64,000 nt of DNA from Mercenaria mercenaria (GCF_021730395.1 NC_069363.1:57593001-57657000); one strand, 5' to 3'; counted from the first letter of the stretch, positions 24,101 to 37,406 are shown. Translations and numbers: made by a program. Notes: a model not told the origin generated them from the sequence alone.

Positions 24101-25096
24101 ATTTTGCCCAGCAAAAAAATGTAAAAGTAAAAAATACTCAAATTATAACCGAGAAAAACGAACGATATTCACGTGCAGAAAACGACAGAAATTAGATCTT
24201 TATCAATGCAAGTGTTGTCACGTTAGAAAGAACCATCTTGCAAAATGAAGTTTTGAGTAGAGAAATGACGTTTACAGGGAATATTGGCATATATATTTAC
24301 TTGTTTTCTGACACTCAATTCATATCTAATTAACATTAAACAAAACAAAAATTCTAAGCATCTATGTACAAGAATGAAAAGAAAAATGGAAGTTTGCATT
24401 AAAAATAGCCAGGTGAACCTTTTTGTGGAGATGACTGACATGTCTGAGCAAGTTACCTAAATAATTAATTCTTTGTACAATATAAAATAAACATCTTGAA
24501 AGAAGTAAATTTCTAAGACCCTATATGCATGTTTTTTTTTCAAATACATATTTCAAGCATTATTTTCTTATCACTGACGCATGGTTTAAAATTGAACTAC
24601 GTGTAAATAAACATATTTTACTTTTTCAGCAAACTATGAAAAGTAGCTTAATGATGTATTGTACCAAAATAAGTACAAGGTCCTCATATCCGTACAGTTT
24701 TGAGACACGTTTCATGTCCATACATTCGGACGCTGACAAGATCTTTACTTTGGCTAGGCAAGATTTTGTTAACACAATAAATAAATAAATAATTTAACAC
24801 TTCAAAAAAAAAAAAATAAATGAAAGCTGTTTGAAAAACACATATACCAACCCACCACAAGGATGGCATGTCAGCTCTAACTGGGTGGGCAATTTTCAGT
24901 CTCTGGTATATTGTAATTGTGACCCTCTAAAACAATAAGGTACTGTACTGACCATAAGCAGACATCCTACGAATGTCCGCACACAGGCAGACAGACAGAC
25001 ACATCAACATGAGCATTACAATAAATCCCCTCTTCCAGTTGAGTGGGAAAAAAATCAGCAGCTGAGAAGATCAAAATTAAGAAGCAACAGATATAT
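20546..25096. other. Gene-poor stretch with microsatellite
   Basis: Contains a (GT)n run at about 21102-21139, a small inverted repeat (tatagggagtcatattcg near 21258 against its inverse near 21340), and a C-rich patch at 23490-23515. Some reading frames of 60-90 codons occur (21588-22094 plus; 22454-22729 minus) but none shows a known domain or convincing splice sites. The left part may hold the distal 3' UTR of the GADD45 gene to the right; minus-strand AATAAA signals occur near 23897 and 24037. Confidence 0.4.
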
Positions 25097-25231
25097 GAGC
25101 CGTGTCATGAGAAAACCAACATAGTGGCTTTGCGACCAGCATGGATCTAGACCAGCCTGCGCGGATGCGCAGGCTGGTCTAGATCCATGCTGGTCGCAAA
25201 GCCACTATGTTGTTTTCTCATGGCGTGGCTC
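25097..25231. mobile_element. GAGCC-family MITE, copy B, near-perfect hairpin
   Basis: A 135-bp derivative that lacks the centre, leaving two arms of about 67 bp that pair almost perfectly around gcgcggatgcgc. The 4-bp duplication ATAT lies at 25093-25096 and 25232-25235. Its transcript would form a long double-stranded stem. Confidence 0.9.
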
Positions 25232-25239
25232 ATATATTT

Positions 25240-25910
25240 CCTTTTCACACTACATTATCAATAAAACAAAACATAACATAGCATAACGTGTAACTATTAT
25301 AACTTAACAAAGCATAAATATATTATGTGGCCAGCACATAAATATGGTATATACACTGAGATAACATAAATAAATACATTCGATTTGATCATGTGGACAG
25401 GTTTCAAGATGTTCATATATGAAGAATTAAATTGTTCAATTCACTGAAACCATTTTTTGTCCAACCTCTTATTTTTTATACATGTATAAAAATCTTTGGC
25501 CTTCAATTTCAATTTAAATACCCAATGTTCAGACTTAATGGAGATGCATATCATTTCGCAGCATTTGTATGCCTGATCAATAACAGAAGAAATAAGCAAA
25601 TCAGATGACTTCAAAACTTGTACATCAATCCTGAATCCACTAACTGATGGAAATAAAACTATTTGACACAGTTTCCTAGCAGGTCAATGATGACACATTT
25701 AAACAGAGTCCGCTAATTGATGGAAATATTAAGTACTAATAAGATCGTCTGTGACCAGGGAGGACTTGAAATTGACGTTATCATCGAACTCTATGTCATT
25801 ATGATACACACTCTATAGGCGATGAGTCACATCAAATGGTGTAGATATTCAGAATGACGAGGTGTTCCGTAAAGTTCTGGACGCAATCATTCATGGACGT
25901 GTGCTGTCCA
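25240..25910 (-). other. Probable 3' UTR exon of the first GADD45 gene
   Basis: A strong acceptor on the minus strand, cttttttcag then tggacagcac, lies at 25910/25911. A donor aaaatgtaagttt follows the GADD45 stop (boundary 26408/26407). This gives a 3' UTR intron of 497 bp. The 3' end of the exon is not visible: no AATAAA is seen before about 24037, so the left limit given here is nominal. The alternative is that transcripts end in the intron. Confidence 0.45.
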
Positions 25911-26447
25911 CTGAAAAAAGAAAATATATTGCTTAGATTATATTTTTATTCGAATTACTTACTGGCTCTTTTAATCATTTTTAATAAACTATGGAATGTT
26001 AGATGGTGCAAAACTAATATTAAATGAGTGTGGCCATAATATTTAAATTGCAGACAATATTGACGTCCCTGTAGCTTCAGGACAAAAAGACACAGCTGGA
26101 GCAAATAACTAGGCCTATATAAAATCACTAGTTAATCACATCATCATAGAATGTCTTCTTGCAATACTTATTTGTAGATTTGCACGTGTGCTTCGCACGT
26201 GATACAACCTCTTTAACCACTGTGTACAATTATGGTGGCGATTAAAACTTCTTCACTGCAAGCTCATTTATGTACTGTATTAGATAGTCGCCACTTGTTA
26301 TACACCAAATTGCATGTATACATAAATATGAAAAAGGACTTAAAATTGACATGTCTCAACAACGGTATATGATGTATATGTCTTTATGTATGCAAATTAA
26401 AACTTACATTTTATATTAACAGTTATGTATTTTTGTGTCCAGTTTTC

Positions 26448-29400
26448 TCAATCAGGTAACGGAATGACATCAATCTGGCTATCTTGGAATAAATACGAAT
26501 ACTTTGTCATCTGGTAATCGTCCGAACTCATTTCATCTACTGGGAAGCCTATTAAGATGCTGCTAAAATCCCGTGTACGGTCTATGTTTGAATTCTCATC
26601 CGGCGTTGTTAGAAGTGACACCAACTTTTCAGCGCTGTCGACCTAGAAATGAAAAAAAGATTTATTGTTTATTTACAAAGGCTTCACATATCACAGAAGC
26701 GTGCAATTTTCTTGTATTCCCAACCTAGGGTTTCTGTTGTTCTGTTAACGACGTAAATGACAAACACGTTTCTCTTCTAATTAGTCTCTAAACATCTTTT
26801 AGCAAATAGTTCTTCTACGAAGGAAGGTCGTTTCTATTAAATTTCACAAAAAAGGACAAAACTTCGTAATAATGCATGCTCGGCATCTTTTTCACTTTTT
26901 ACGTCTAGTATAAAACTGGTTTGTGCATCTCATCCCATTGTGGTTTTAAAATGAAAATACTTTAAATAATTCTTATGAACATTTGCGAAACTGCTACAAT
27001 TGCTTCGCGTGCTTTAAGTAGCCACACTTAGTTTAATATACAAAAACTCCAAGTAAAAACAACTACAATTTCCAAGTAGGATGGCTCTATTAGCGTTCTG
27101 CTAAATATGGAATACATATACTTTCCTTTTTCCCATTTATGTCTTGAAAAGACCAACTGCCTGAATTTCACCCCCAGCTGAGATGAGATCTGTATACACT
27201 TAGGCTGAGTACTAAATTGCTTTCAACTAATCTTTGTATGCTTTATAAAACTATTACCGGTATCGGATGTGGCCCACAGAGCTCGAACCGTGACATGCGG
27301 GGTAAACAGGTGGTATCGAATCTCTATGGTCTTTACAATTAAATCGGTCAAACAGACCGTCCGTTTCCCTTCGTCATACACTGAATACCGTTTGGTTATT
27401 CAGGGTGATTCTAAGTACATTTAGCTTTTAGCCTTTTGGCGGCAAATGAGTATGCCTTTGCGACCAGTGCAGACCAACATGGACAGGCTGATCTTGGTCT
27501 GCACTGTACGCTATTCAGTCAGTAAATTTTCAGTGAACTCTCCTTTGAATCATAAGTGGTACTGACCCAAACTGAATGATGGATCAGTCCATTTTTAGAA
27601 ATTTAGCAGGGTAAAGGTTAATGTACTTTTTTCACTTATTCTGTTATGGAAATATAATACCACATACCTTTACAACATTGACGTCGTTCTCCCAGCAGTG
27701 TGCCTCAATCAGTTTATGTTGAATGTTAATCATAGTGTCTGAATCGGATACCTTCGGCAGAATACACAGCATCACTTGTTCTGGACAACTGTTAAAAAAT
27801 CAAAACAAATATTAAATGCAAGGACAATGTGTTTATTTGTATCTGAAAAAACAAAACATGAAAAACAAAAAAAATATGTTTTTCAATAGTAACTGCAGGC
27901 CGTTGACCTGGCCATTGTTTCTGGATTCTGTATCAGTACTAACCTGTTCTCTACAAGTATAACTGCTGGATTCTGCATATTAATCAGAGGTGGAGGACGA
28001 ATGATTTCAGACACAAAAACAATGTCTATTATCAAATCGTCACGGAGAAAAACATACACTTCTCCCGGGAATCGGACTCATGACCCCGCGATCCGTAGTA
28101 CTGCGTTCTCCCTACTGAGCTAAACGGACGGGCACACAAAGTACAAAGTGCTGTGTGTACAAAAAAATAAAACATTTTATGAAAGCGAAAAACATATCGT
28201 CAATTATTCAGTGCATGAATCCATTTACTGACCTTTTGTTTTTAGCGCTTGGTAAAATGAAAAAAGAAAAAAAAACACGACATTTAAGCTATTTTTGACA
28301 AAAAAAAATTAGAAAGAAACGGTTATTATTCTGCATTCAGGCTTTACAAAGCGGAACGTCCTGTTCTGTTCTATTCATTACATGCATATTAGTTCAATAA
28401 ATATGCATAGAATGCAGGACTGTTCCAGATAGTAACCTGATAATTAGTTTATTTTATGGGACAGTTTCTTAATGTGAAACAATCTGGTGATTAATTTGAC
28501 GTAACATGTTACCCTGAATATATTACTGCAAGTTTGAGCAACGGATTTCATTGAAAATAATTATATAGCTAATGAAAATAATTTTGTTTTTAAAATGTAT
28601 GCATTTCAATAAAAAAAAATGTGCCTCTATATACATGCATGGCGCTATACATGCATGGCGCTCTCAATTTTCTGCGGAAGTCTGAATGAAGTTCTTGCAT
28701 ACCATATTTCCATCAAGTACAAAAAGTATTTTATTACAGCAGAATATATTCCGGGAGATTAAATGTATTCTGATACATTTATGCCATGTCTTTTTTGCCA
28801 TTGTCGTTTAGAATTACCTTTTAAACATCTATTTTCAAAATGCATTCTAGTTCCTAGACATGCAAAATGGGAGTGTTTAATGTATTTTAAAAATGTCTCA
28901 AATAAATGGATGTTGGAATATTACTGCGAAATATTACCCCGAGGTTTCTGCAACTTCCTTTGACATTCAGGAGCTGCGTGGGATAAAATATCGATCAATA
29001 GAGACGCTTTCAGATAGTGTACTACATTTTGTACTATATGCCCAAATATGGTCATCAGACAAAAACGCCACAAAATTCTGTTTTTCGTCTTAAATGCAAA
29101 GTTCTGTTAAGTTTTAAGGGATGGGATACTGCTGCATTTATTGTCAACATAAATAATCTGGTATTAATAATAGCCAGTGTCCTTTTTTCTTTCGGTTAGT
29201 ATTTATTACGCTTACTTTAAATTCATGTTAGCGTGCTTTCGGCGAGGGGAGTGGTAGTCTAGTGGTTAAAATGTTGGCCGCTCAACCCGAGGGTCGGTCG
29301 TGGGTTCGAGCCCTACAGGGGTCATGATCACGCCTTCTCTTAAGAGGCCAGTACTGTTGTTTTTTTCCAGGAAGCAGAATCGAGAGCGGTTCAAATAAGC

Positions 29401-32400
29401 TTAAAGCTTCATCAAAATCGAGCTAAAATAAAGTAGTATTAACTAAAATTTGATGCATCAAATTTCTAATTATGTTTTGTAAATAAATAATAAACTATAG
29501 CAGGTGATACTTACGTCTCCAGTACTTCCGCACATTCGAACCCTCCAAGTGTGATCCTCCCTTGAGACACGGCCTGTTTCAGCACCTCAACCAGTACTTG
29601 CCCAATATCAACTACAGATCTGAAAGTACAAAAGATGTGTACTTACTAATGAATGAATGAATGAATACAGAGACGGGTGTGACCTTCTTTGCTTAAGGGT
29701 TAGCCTTGATATCGCTTATACTCCAAGCAATCTGTTTGCACGTGCATACATTGATCCTGCCATGAGACAATAGTGGCCGTTTGCCCAGCATGGATCCAAA
29801 CCATGCTTGCCATATACGTCGCAGTCTGGTCAGCGATCATGCATGTTCAAATAACTGTTTCGTTATTACAATAGTTATGAATGCAATTCAGACATGTGAT
29901 GCCTGTACTTTTTTAATCTATGCTGATATCGCTTAAACCACTAATTTGTTTTTCAGGCACGTCATATATTGTTTTATTATCACAATTGCATAGTCAAGTA
30001 GTCCGTTGTTCTCCAACTCCTTAATTGTTGGCACTTCTTACTAAAAACATGCTTTATGCTAAATATTAACGTACTTTAAGTAACAGGGAAAATCTCCTAG
30101 TATATTGTTTTGCATGCGAGGGTATGCAGTGCAACACTGATGTTCCAAATAACCTCAGTTTTACGTTATTTCTAGATATGTTTCATAGGTATGCACTTTT
30201 CATTAACATTTTCATAGCTCTGTACTTTCTCTAAATCAAATCCAAAGATATTCAAAATGATATACATCTTTTAAACGCTATCAATAATTTGCCACCTTGT
30301 TTTCCAGGGAACCAAATCCAGTGAACAATACTGCGCAAAAACTGCATTAAAATACACTAAAAGTTAAGAATGCACTAATGAATATGTCAGATGCTTTTTT
30401 CAATTAACAAACGTAATAATATAAATCAAATTACAACACTTACTTCCCCATCATCATCAAATAAAAACGCTATTTATCCGAAGTTTAGTTATTTTTCTAC
30501 AGTGCAAAGATATTTCTGTGAATGGAATGTCAGTTGGCGCACTCAGTTACCGCGGGAAATCGGAACACGCTGGTTACTAATAACATATGAGTCAACAAAG
30601 TATTTGTAGTCATGAATCAGTGTAATAAATCCAATACAACTCTTTCGATTACTTCCCTTTAATCGGTCAATACAAAAAAAAATCCAATATTCACCCAATG
30701 TGACCGACTTAATAAATACCTGAGTCATTATTGGTGATTTCCCCTTAAGCAATCAAACAAGTGAAATCAATGTTTAACAAGTTGCAACCCTTAACCTGCA
30801 AATCACTGATATTTTGACCTTTCGTAGCGGATGGTTTAAGTTCACGCCTGATACTGACAGTATCCCCCGTTGCTGTCACAAGGTTAGTCACTAGGTGGTG
30901 TCATCTTGTGATTCATATTGTATCAAGGTCACGAAAGGCTGAGAAAAAGCTCACATGCATCTTTTCGAAAACAAACAATAGATATGTTTAAGTACGCTGT
31001 TATGAGGTCATCACTAAGTATGTTACTGAATTTCTCATATGCGCACCAGTTATCGCGAACGGTAGCAATACTATATAATGCTTGAGGCGAATCCGCCTAT
31101 TTATGATTGAAATACCCAAATATAGTAAAACTAGATAATTTATAAGTCACGAAACTGTTTAAAGCATTTGCATTTTTAAAATATATCAAGTATGGATGTT
31201 TATCGTGCAGAAAAAATGTGTAAGAACACGTCTTCAATCACGTAGCATTTGATTTACATAATGTGCCCATCCACTGCATCATTGTAAATTATAGTTCGCT
31301 TGGAGATAATCTTTTGTACCTCATTTAAATAGTCACTAATATCAGTTTAAAGTTCTTTTGTTTGTCTGAACTTTGTCGCTTTGTGGAATCTGGTGACCGC
31401 GGTGTTTATTAGTAACATGGTAAACATTGCAAGACGCGATCGATACACCCCTGAATATCGTGCTATTTTATGATCCTGTTTTAAAGTGATAAAGAAAAAA
31501 CAAAAACAACAAACAGCATTGCAGTTCCTATAACAATAGGGATATCTTCACCCTCAATGTATTCACAACATCTGTATACGGTATTAGTGTCATGCATTTT
31601 GACATTCATATCCTACAGAGTCGAAGGTCTGAAAAAATTAACACATGTTCTGTTCTGAATCCGAAACTGTACATAATACAAGTTACTTCCAGTTTCGATT
31701 ATTTTTGCAAAAGTTTAAAGTTGTTTTAGTACAAATTCCTGTGTGGACCCGCACACATTCTTTCATTAAAATATTTCAAGTATTTGTTTATCGTACTAAC
31801 CGACTATTTAAGATATCGGCCTTGAAAGCACTTTGGCAAATAATTTCAGCCGATACTTCCTTACAAGGAAAATGTCAGGTGTGTTCTTTTTCATAGTGCA
31901 TGTATTTCACTATTTTGGTCTTATACAATGACAGCAATACAAAATAAATTTACTGCTTTTTTACTCAATAGCATGTGACTCAGTGTACATACTTATACTG
32001 TGACCTTTAATTCTTAACTGGCAGACCTGTTCTCACATTGTCATACATCGGAGGATCAGTCTGAAATCGTGAGTGCGAACCCTGCTTAGACCGTGCTGTC
32101 TTAAGCAATGAACTAAAAAGTGTTTCCTCAGTTTTGGGGGCCAGGGGTAGAGCCTTTAGAAGGGGAAAGTCGCATCGTAATGACAAAAATAGTGGAAAAA
32201 TCGCACCAAATTGTAGTATTTTCCTTAAGCTACACTCAGGAAGACAATGGCTTAAAAGTATACGGCATTATGTCTTAAATGGTAAGGTTTACCTACATAT
32301 ATGTACTAATATTTTTGGTGGAAAAATATTTAAAAAATGTGGAGATTTCTTGTAAAAACAAAAACGGCATAAATTTTAAGACATACTTTTGATCGAAAAT

Positions 32401-33570
32401 GTGGCTATAAAAACGGCACTAAAACACCACTAGATATGAAAATACAGGTGCAAATGAGTCCCAATTCTGCAAAAAAAAATCATGACAGTGATGTCCTGTC
32501 TGGGATGCCTGCCAGACATTCAATGCTGCTTATACGCATGCACTATAAAGGCTTATTATGTTGTCTTGGACTGTAATGACATAAATAATTAATTTCTAGC
32601 CAATACAGCAAATCAATATTCCTCGTTTCTACGGAAATCTGAAATGCAAATACTCGCATCCTGTTTTATTTTCTACCTTGTTGTAACAGTCTTGTTGTAC
32701 TTTCGGCGAAAACATTCATTCCTCGAATGAAATCATTAATGTACTCCCACAACAAAAAACAATGCTTGTAGTGCTCAAGGCGGATATGCATTGTCGTCAA
32801 TTCGCATTAATACACTTGAAATAAGCATTAAACTTATTTATTTAATTTCAAGGAAAAACGCAATTTCTTGGATATATGTTAAGTAATTTTGCATTTTTAT
32901 GCCGACTTGCAATATATAAACGTTTGCAAACCACAGCCGAAAGAGAAAGTATTAATAGTCTTTTGTTAACCAGCTAACAAAGACGTAAAATATGTCGGTG
33001 ACCTAGTCAGGTCTTATAACGTTCTCTTTTTTTATTTTGCAAACGGTAGACAAACCGGCTAACCTTGCTCCTACTGGGGCCTGGAAGGAAATTTCTTTGT
33101 TCTCTTTGTGGTTACATACAAGTTTGAACTTTTATTTACTGGACCGTGTTATGCGATCTCCACCCTAAATAACAAGTTTATTCAGGGCGTTACTTGGTCT
33201 CCAATAATGCAATATTTTACGCAAAAAGACCTAAATTGCGTAAGCAGCCGGTAAAAAGCAATACGCATTTAAGATACAGGTATTCTAACTTAATTGCACT
33301 TAAATTATATCCAAACAGCTGCAATGAAAACATTTCATAATTTTAAACCACTTTTCTGGAAAATAAAAGCTATTTTGCAATCAAAATTGTACGGAATATT
33401 TTGCAAGACAAGTACTTTTGCAACTTACTCTAAACGAAACAAATACGTTATTATCAGATTACGGATACTTGCCAACGTGGAGAAACAACATATACAAAGA
33501 AAATATGCGTTTTAACTTACGGTTCTTGCTTATTGTTTTCAGCTGAATTAGTAAGATCCGTTAACGTCAT
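26448..33570 (-). CDS. GADD45: GADD45 family stress-response protein, four coding exons
   Basis: Coding exons (minus): 33570-33521, 29619-29515, 27788-27668 and 26642-26448, joined at phases 2, 2 and 0, all GT-AG, giving 156 aa against about 160 in vertebrate GADD45. It starts MTLTDLTNSAENN, near human MTLEEFSAGEQK. Exon 2 (SVVDIGQVLVEVLKQAVSQG, then ITLGGFECAEVLE) and exon 3 (CPEQVMLCILPKVSDSD, then HKLIEAHCWENDVNVVK) form the L7Ae/L30e-type fold, with the family's acidic ENDI-like motif. The C-end VIPLPD matches human VINLPER. Family members act in nucleus and cytoplasm, binding MTK1/MEKK4, CDK1 and PCNA in growth arrest, p38/JNK signalling and DNA repair; the role here is inferred. Compared with vertebrate genes, an extra intron splits vertebrate exon 3 after NVVK. 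Introns hold SINEs and a MITE. Confidence 0.93.
27421..27621. mobile_element. TTAA-family MITE, copy 1
   Basis: In GADD45 intron 3. The right end agcagggtaaaggttaa finishes in TTAA; the left end (ttttagccttttggcggc) is decayed. The core tgcgaccagtgcagacca and ctgatcttggtctgcactgt is shared with copies near 35.1, 37.5, 42.0, 45.3 and 55.8 kb. Confidence 0.75.
27878..28137 (-). mobile_element. tRNA-derived SINE, family A, full-length
   Basis: The minus-strand head gtccgtttagctcagtaggg contains a perfect A box. It is followed by a B-box-like gagtccgattcccggg, a conserved body (caaatcgtcacgg and gaggtggaggacgaatg on the plus strand) and a tail with ggattctgtatcagtac. It lies in GADD45 intron 3 (between 27788 and 29515), in the same orientation as the gene. 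Confidence 0.75.
29245..29442 (+). mobile_element. tRNA-derived SINE, family B
   Basis: The head gtggtagtctagtggttaaa carries an A box (TAGTCTAGTGG), and gtgggttcgagccctac carries a B box. The body ccaggaagcagaatcgag then gcggttcaaataagctt and the end atcgagctaaaata match the inverse copy at 42199-42387. It lies in the intron between GADD45 coding exons 2 and 3. Confidence 0.8.
29753..29880. mobile_element. GAGCC-family MITE, half-length relic
   Basis: gatcctgccatgagacaat, then gcccagcatggatccaaacc and gcagtctggtcagcgatcat, follow the order of the left half of the intact copies, with many changes. The right half is absent. It lies in intron 1 of GADD45. Confidence 0.65.
30380..33500. other. 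Rest of GADD45 intron 1
   Basis: AT-rich intron sequence. An inverted pair tgacctttcgt (about 30814) and aaggtcacgaaagg (about 30925) is the only structure noted. No exon or element ends were seen. Confidence 0.4.
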
Positions 33571-33750
33571 TTTTGTAATAAACGTCCGTTTTTTACTTTT
33601 AATAATATTAATCGCACCTCTAATGCTTAAAACCACGGTTCAAATCTAAAAATAAACAGTCACGTTTGTAAAACTGTCGATGAGTAACAGGGAGGTAACG
33701 GAGCGCAAAAATAGCTACAATGCGGAGATTAACGATTTCTTGCCATTGGC

Positions 33751-33783
33751 CTTTATACTGTCCGTTACTGTCCGGGACTGTCC
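33751..33783 (-). promoter_or_regulatory. GADD45 promoter: TATA box plus three GGACAGT repeats
   Basis: On the minus strand a TATAAAG (33757-33751) lies about 180 bp before the ATG, giving a likely start site near 33725 and a 5' UTR of about 155 nt. Overlapping and upstream of it, GGACAGT occurs three times at exact 10-bp steps (plus strand ACTGTCC at 33757, 33767 and 33777). A CCAAT motif lies just downstream (plus strand attgg, 33744-33748). Confidence 0.5.
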
Positions 33784-34296
33784 GCAGGGTAACGGAAATC
33801 AACGAAATAGCTGTAGAATCACATGACGATGACTAAACAACTTTCGGGGAATTTATGAATGAAACTACTACCGAGTAGTAAAATAGTAAAAATCTATACT
33901 ACATAGGTTAATATAAAGTTTATTTTGTTATAATGTAGTTATGATAATATGCAATCTAGCATTAGCTAAGTTAGTTATTAAGTTAATTTATCATTTGTGT
34001 AGTTTTTCACAATAATGTTACGACCTATAGGAAGGCGGAAATTTTTCATGAAATTATTTTAGCGATTGATTGTTCTTTTCTTTTTTAACTTCCCGATCAC
34101 CGTTGATTGGATAGTTAAATTTAGAACGACATGCCAAAAATCCCGGCATTGTGTATGTATGTGGTAATATATGTTCGTGAATACTGCATCTTTTATGCAT
34201 TTAATAAACAGAATTATTCCCTTTTCTGCAATTTTTTTTTTTTTGTAAATTGTTCCAGAAAACTTGCAAGATGCGAATGCAATGTGACTAATTAAT
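33784..34296. other. Upstream of GADD45
   Basis: AT-rich sequence upstream of the promoter motifs. Nothing else recognised. Confidence 0.35.
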
Positions 34297-34565
34297 GTTG
34301 TTTGTTTGTTTGTTTTGTGTTTAACGCCGTTTTCAAACAGTATTTCAGTTACGTAACGGCGGACAGTTAACCTAACCAGTATTCCTGGATTCTGTACCAG
34401 TACAAACCTGTTCTCAGCAAGTAACTGCCAGCTTCCCCACATGAATCAAAAGTAGAGGACGAATTAGTTCAGACACAATGTCTTGCATCAAATCGTCACG
34501 GCGAACATAAGCCCCGCCCGGGAATCGAACTCACGACTCCGAGATCCGTAGATCTGCGCTCTCCT
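34297..34565 (-). mobile_element. tRNA-derived SINE, family A, truncated head
   Basis: Same body as 27878-28137 (gtggaggacgaatt-like, caaatcgtcacggcg, cgcccgggaatcgaactcac on the plus strand), with a tail ending in aacgccg and a tttg-repeat run on the plus strand. The part with the A box is missing, as expected for a 5'-truncated retroposed copy. Confidence 0.75.
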
Positions 34566-34893
34566 AGATATTATTATAATTCTTGTTATTAAAAAGATAC
34601 GGTAGTTAAAAGCGCTTTTGTGTTTTCATTGTATAATGATACCATAAATTGTCCGTGTGTTATATTAAGCCTGCTTAACACTGAATTAGTTTCGCAAATC
34701 TGTATAATAAATGCGACTACATACTAAAACTTAAGACCAGTTTTCCTCTGCTTCCAATTTCCTTATTAGATAATGTATGATGAATGGATGTAAAATTATT
34801 TCCTTATTACAAAAGGTTAGCCCAAAATAAACCAAAATGTTTAAAGAATGTCTCGGTACTTCTAATTTATGGATACCCTAATTTATGAATGCC

Positions 34894-34981
34894 GTATAAA
34901 TTTGTACATATTTCCTGCAGATGTATAAGAAATGCAAGTATAAATTTGTACATATTTCCTGCAGATGTATAAGAAATGCCG
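34894..34981. repeat. Tandem duplication, 44 bp x 2
   Basis: gtataaatttgtacatattt and the following cctgcagatgtataagaaatgc occur at 34894 and again at 34938, essentially identical, so recent. Confidence 0.85.
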
Positions 34982-35036
34982 CTGATAAAGAGTATACAAT
35001 ATTGAATTGAACGAAGATTTTTTTACCTAAATATTT

Positions 35037-35232
35037 TTAACCTTCACCCTACTAAATTTCTAAAATGGACTGATCCATCATTCAAATTGGGCAGTACCAT
35101 TTATTATTTGAAGGGGTGTTCACTGAAAATTAACTGACTGAATAGCGAACAGTGACCAGGATATGCAGGCTGATCTTGGTCTGCACTGGTCGCAAAAGCA
35201 GAATCACTTGCCGCCAGCAGATTAAAGATTAA
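35037..35232. mobile_element. TTAA-family MITE, copy 2
   Basis: Bracketed by TTAA (35037-35040 and 35229-35232). The left end ccttcaccctactaaatt is the inverse of the family's right end. The core is ctgatcttggtctgcactgg, then tcgcaaaagcagaatcac. Confidence 0.78.
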
Positions 35233-35626
35233 TAAATAATCATGATTACAACATTTTTTTCAGTGAAGTATCGAAATATTAGGGTGAACTTTATCTGGTG
35301 TTTTCACCATGAAAAATATCTAATACTAGTATATTTTTTTTCACTGGAAAGAAATTATAAAATGGGCAAAGTTGTTTGTTTTACATGTAAGATCAAAATA
35401 TCTTTCACTCGTGAACACCATATCTTACATTTTCAGTCGTGTCGTGAAAATATTGCATCTGGTGTTCACTCGCAAAAGATATTTCAGTCTTACCCTGCCG
35501 GAAACAAACAAATATCCTCTACTTATGTCGTAAACAAAATTGACCCCTCCCCCACTTCTAACATTACGTGGGGAATGAAATGAAACTATACGATTTAAAA
35601 GGGACATAATAAATAAATATATTAAT

Positions 35627-35861
35627 GAGCCGCACCATGAGAAAACCAACATAGTGCAATTGCGACAAGCATGGATCAAGACCAGCCTGCGCATCCGTGC
35701 AGTCTGGTCAGGGTCCATGCTGTTCGCTAACGGTTTCTCTAATTGCAATAGACTTCGAAAGTGAAAAGCATGGATCCTAACCAGACTGCGCGGATGCGCA
35801 GGCTGGTCTGGATCCATGCTGGTCGCAAATGCACTATGTTGGTTTTCTCATGGTGCGGCTT
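35627..35861. mobile_element. GAGCC-family palindromic MITE, copy C
   Basis: 235 bp with ends gagccgcaccatgagaaaac and complement. The last base is changed, and flanks TAAT/ATTT do not match, so its target duplication is lost or the ends have eroded. Confidence 0.85.
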
Positions 35862-37406
35862 ATTTGATGTCGCCAGATTTCCTCTGTCCTAGTGGCATAA
35901 TTATAATTATGAAGTATGTGGTATTCAGCATAATTATCAATAAGAATGAATGTATATTAATGAAAAAATTAAATTATTGTACAAAGTTATTTGCTAATTT
36001 TATTTGTGCAGCATATCAGTATTGGTAACAGGACATGGTCCAACGCAATTTCAATCACGAATGCTGGACATTTCCTGTTTTACATTTTATAGACTAGATA
36101 TATTTTCGTGTAAGTTTTATTTACAGATCTTACAAAAAATACTGGGATGGTTTCTGTGAATACACTTCTTAAATAACTGAGACTGGAACAAAACAGTAAA
36201 TGCAAATAAAATTGAAAGCAGCTTTTGGTGCAAAATGCTAATAACAAAGTTTTTGTCAATACTAAGATAAATTGTACATTTATAGTATGTAAAGGTTGCT
36301 GTGCCATCTTTACTACGATTTCAGCGCCCGCCCCCCACCCCGCCCCCTGCCACCCCAACCTCTTTAGGTTTTGAGAACCCGTGTTATCTTATTTTGTTCT
36401 ATTGAAGGTGCCAGTTTCAAATTTCTGAAGTCTTAGAAAGTCACCTTTACTCCATAAATATATTTTGTAACATTTAACTGACGTCTACTTCAAATTTTAC
36501 GTCAATCGGTCATTCGTCTCTAAAATAACAACACCTTGTCAAGGCAAATCATACTTTGTCTGACAAAATATGACGTCATTAGAACTAAATTGTCATCTTT
36601 ACTGAAATAACCGCAATTAAAGGAACACATTTATATTTTATGCTGACAATCATTATTGCATTTTCTACCTAATGAAATGAACGTAGTTTACTTAATAAAT
36701 TTGATAATTCTTTTATAAGGTGTTTCCCGCTTGTTATAAAAAGAGTCAAACTGAACAAACGCGGATATTTGTCAATAGATAGTACGAGCCAGGCAAGCAA
36801 GCATGTAGTAATCAGATATTTTGAGTTAAACAATATCTCCTAATGAGTCAATTTTCAAAAAAAAAAACCTCTTTTTTTTGGCATGGTAGAAAAAAATGTT
36901 TGGGAAAAGTACGAGTCAAAGCAATGCACATTGCCTTGCACATAAGTCTTTCCTCTACCTATTCAGCATGACTGACTACTTCTTTCAATACTCTGCATTA
37001 AATATTATTTTGAAGGAAAATAGAGCTTTCATTTTTTAGGCTTTATTTAAAGATTTTACCCTGGTCTTGCAAACAGGTAATTTGATTGTCCGCAAAAGCA
37101 TTCAGTGTTTTTAGGATTTCTGATGCAATAAAAGAATAGTTTAATTGAAAAACACCACGCTGTCAAAAGACATTTACGTCATCACATTAAATCATGTTTT
37201 CTCCCAAACACCTTGTAAAACACTGTCAACATAATTATTATGAAAGACAGAGCTACTCTGCATCTGTTTCTCTTTCTTGGTTAATGAATCCTTGGAAATC
37301 GGTCAGTGTTCCATTAAGTCTGTTTTCTCTGCTATAGAATCTTTTAAGCACGTACAAATACGACACAGCGCAACCATACGCACTGAAGATTGTCGCAAGA
37401 TGACTT
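35862..37406. other. Stretch without recognised gene
   Basis: AT-rich apart from a C-rich patch at 36325-36360. No exon or element ends were recognised. Confidence 0.35.
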
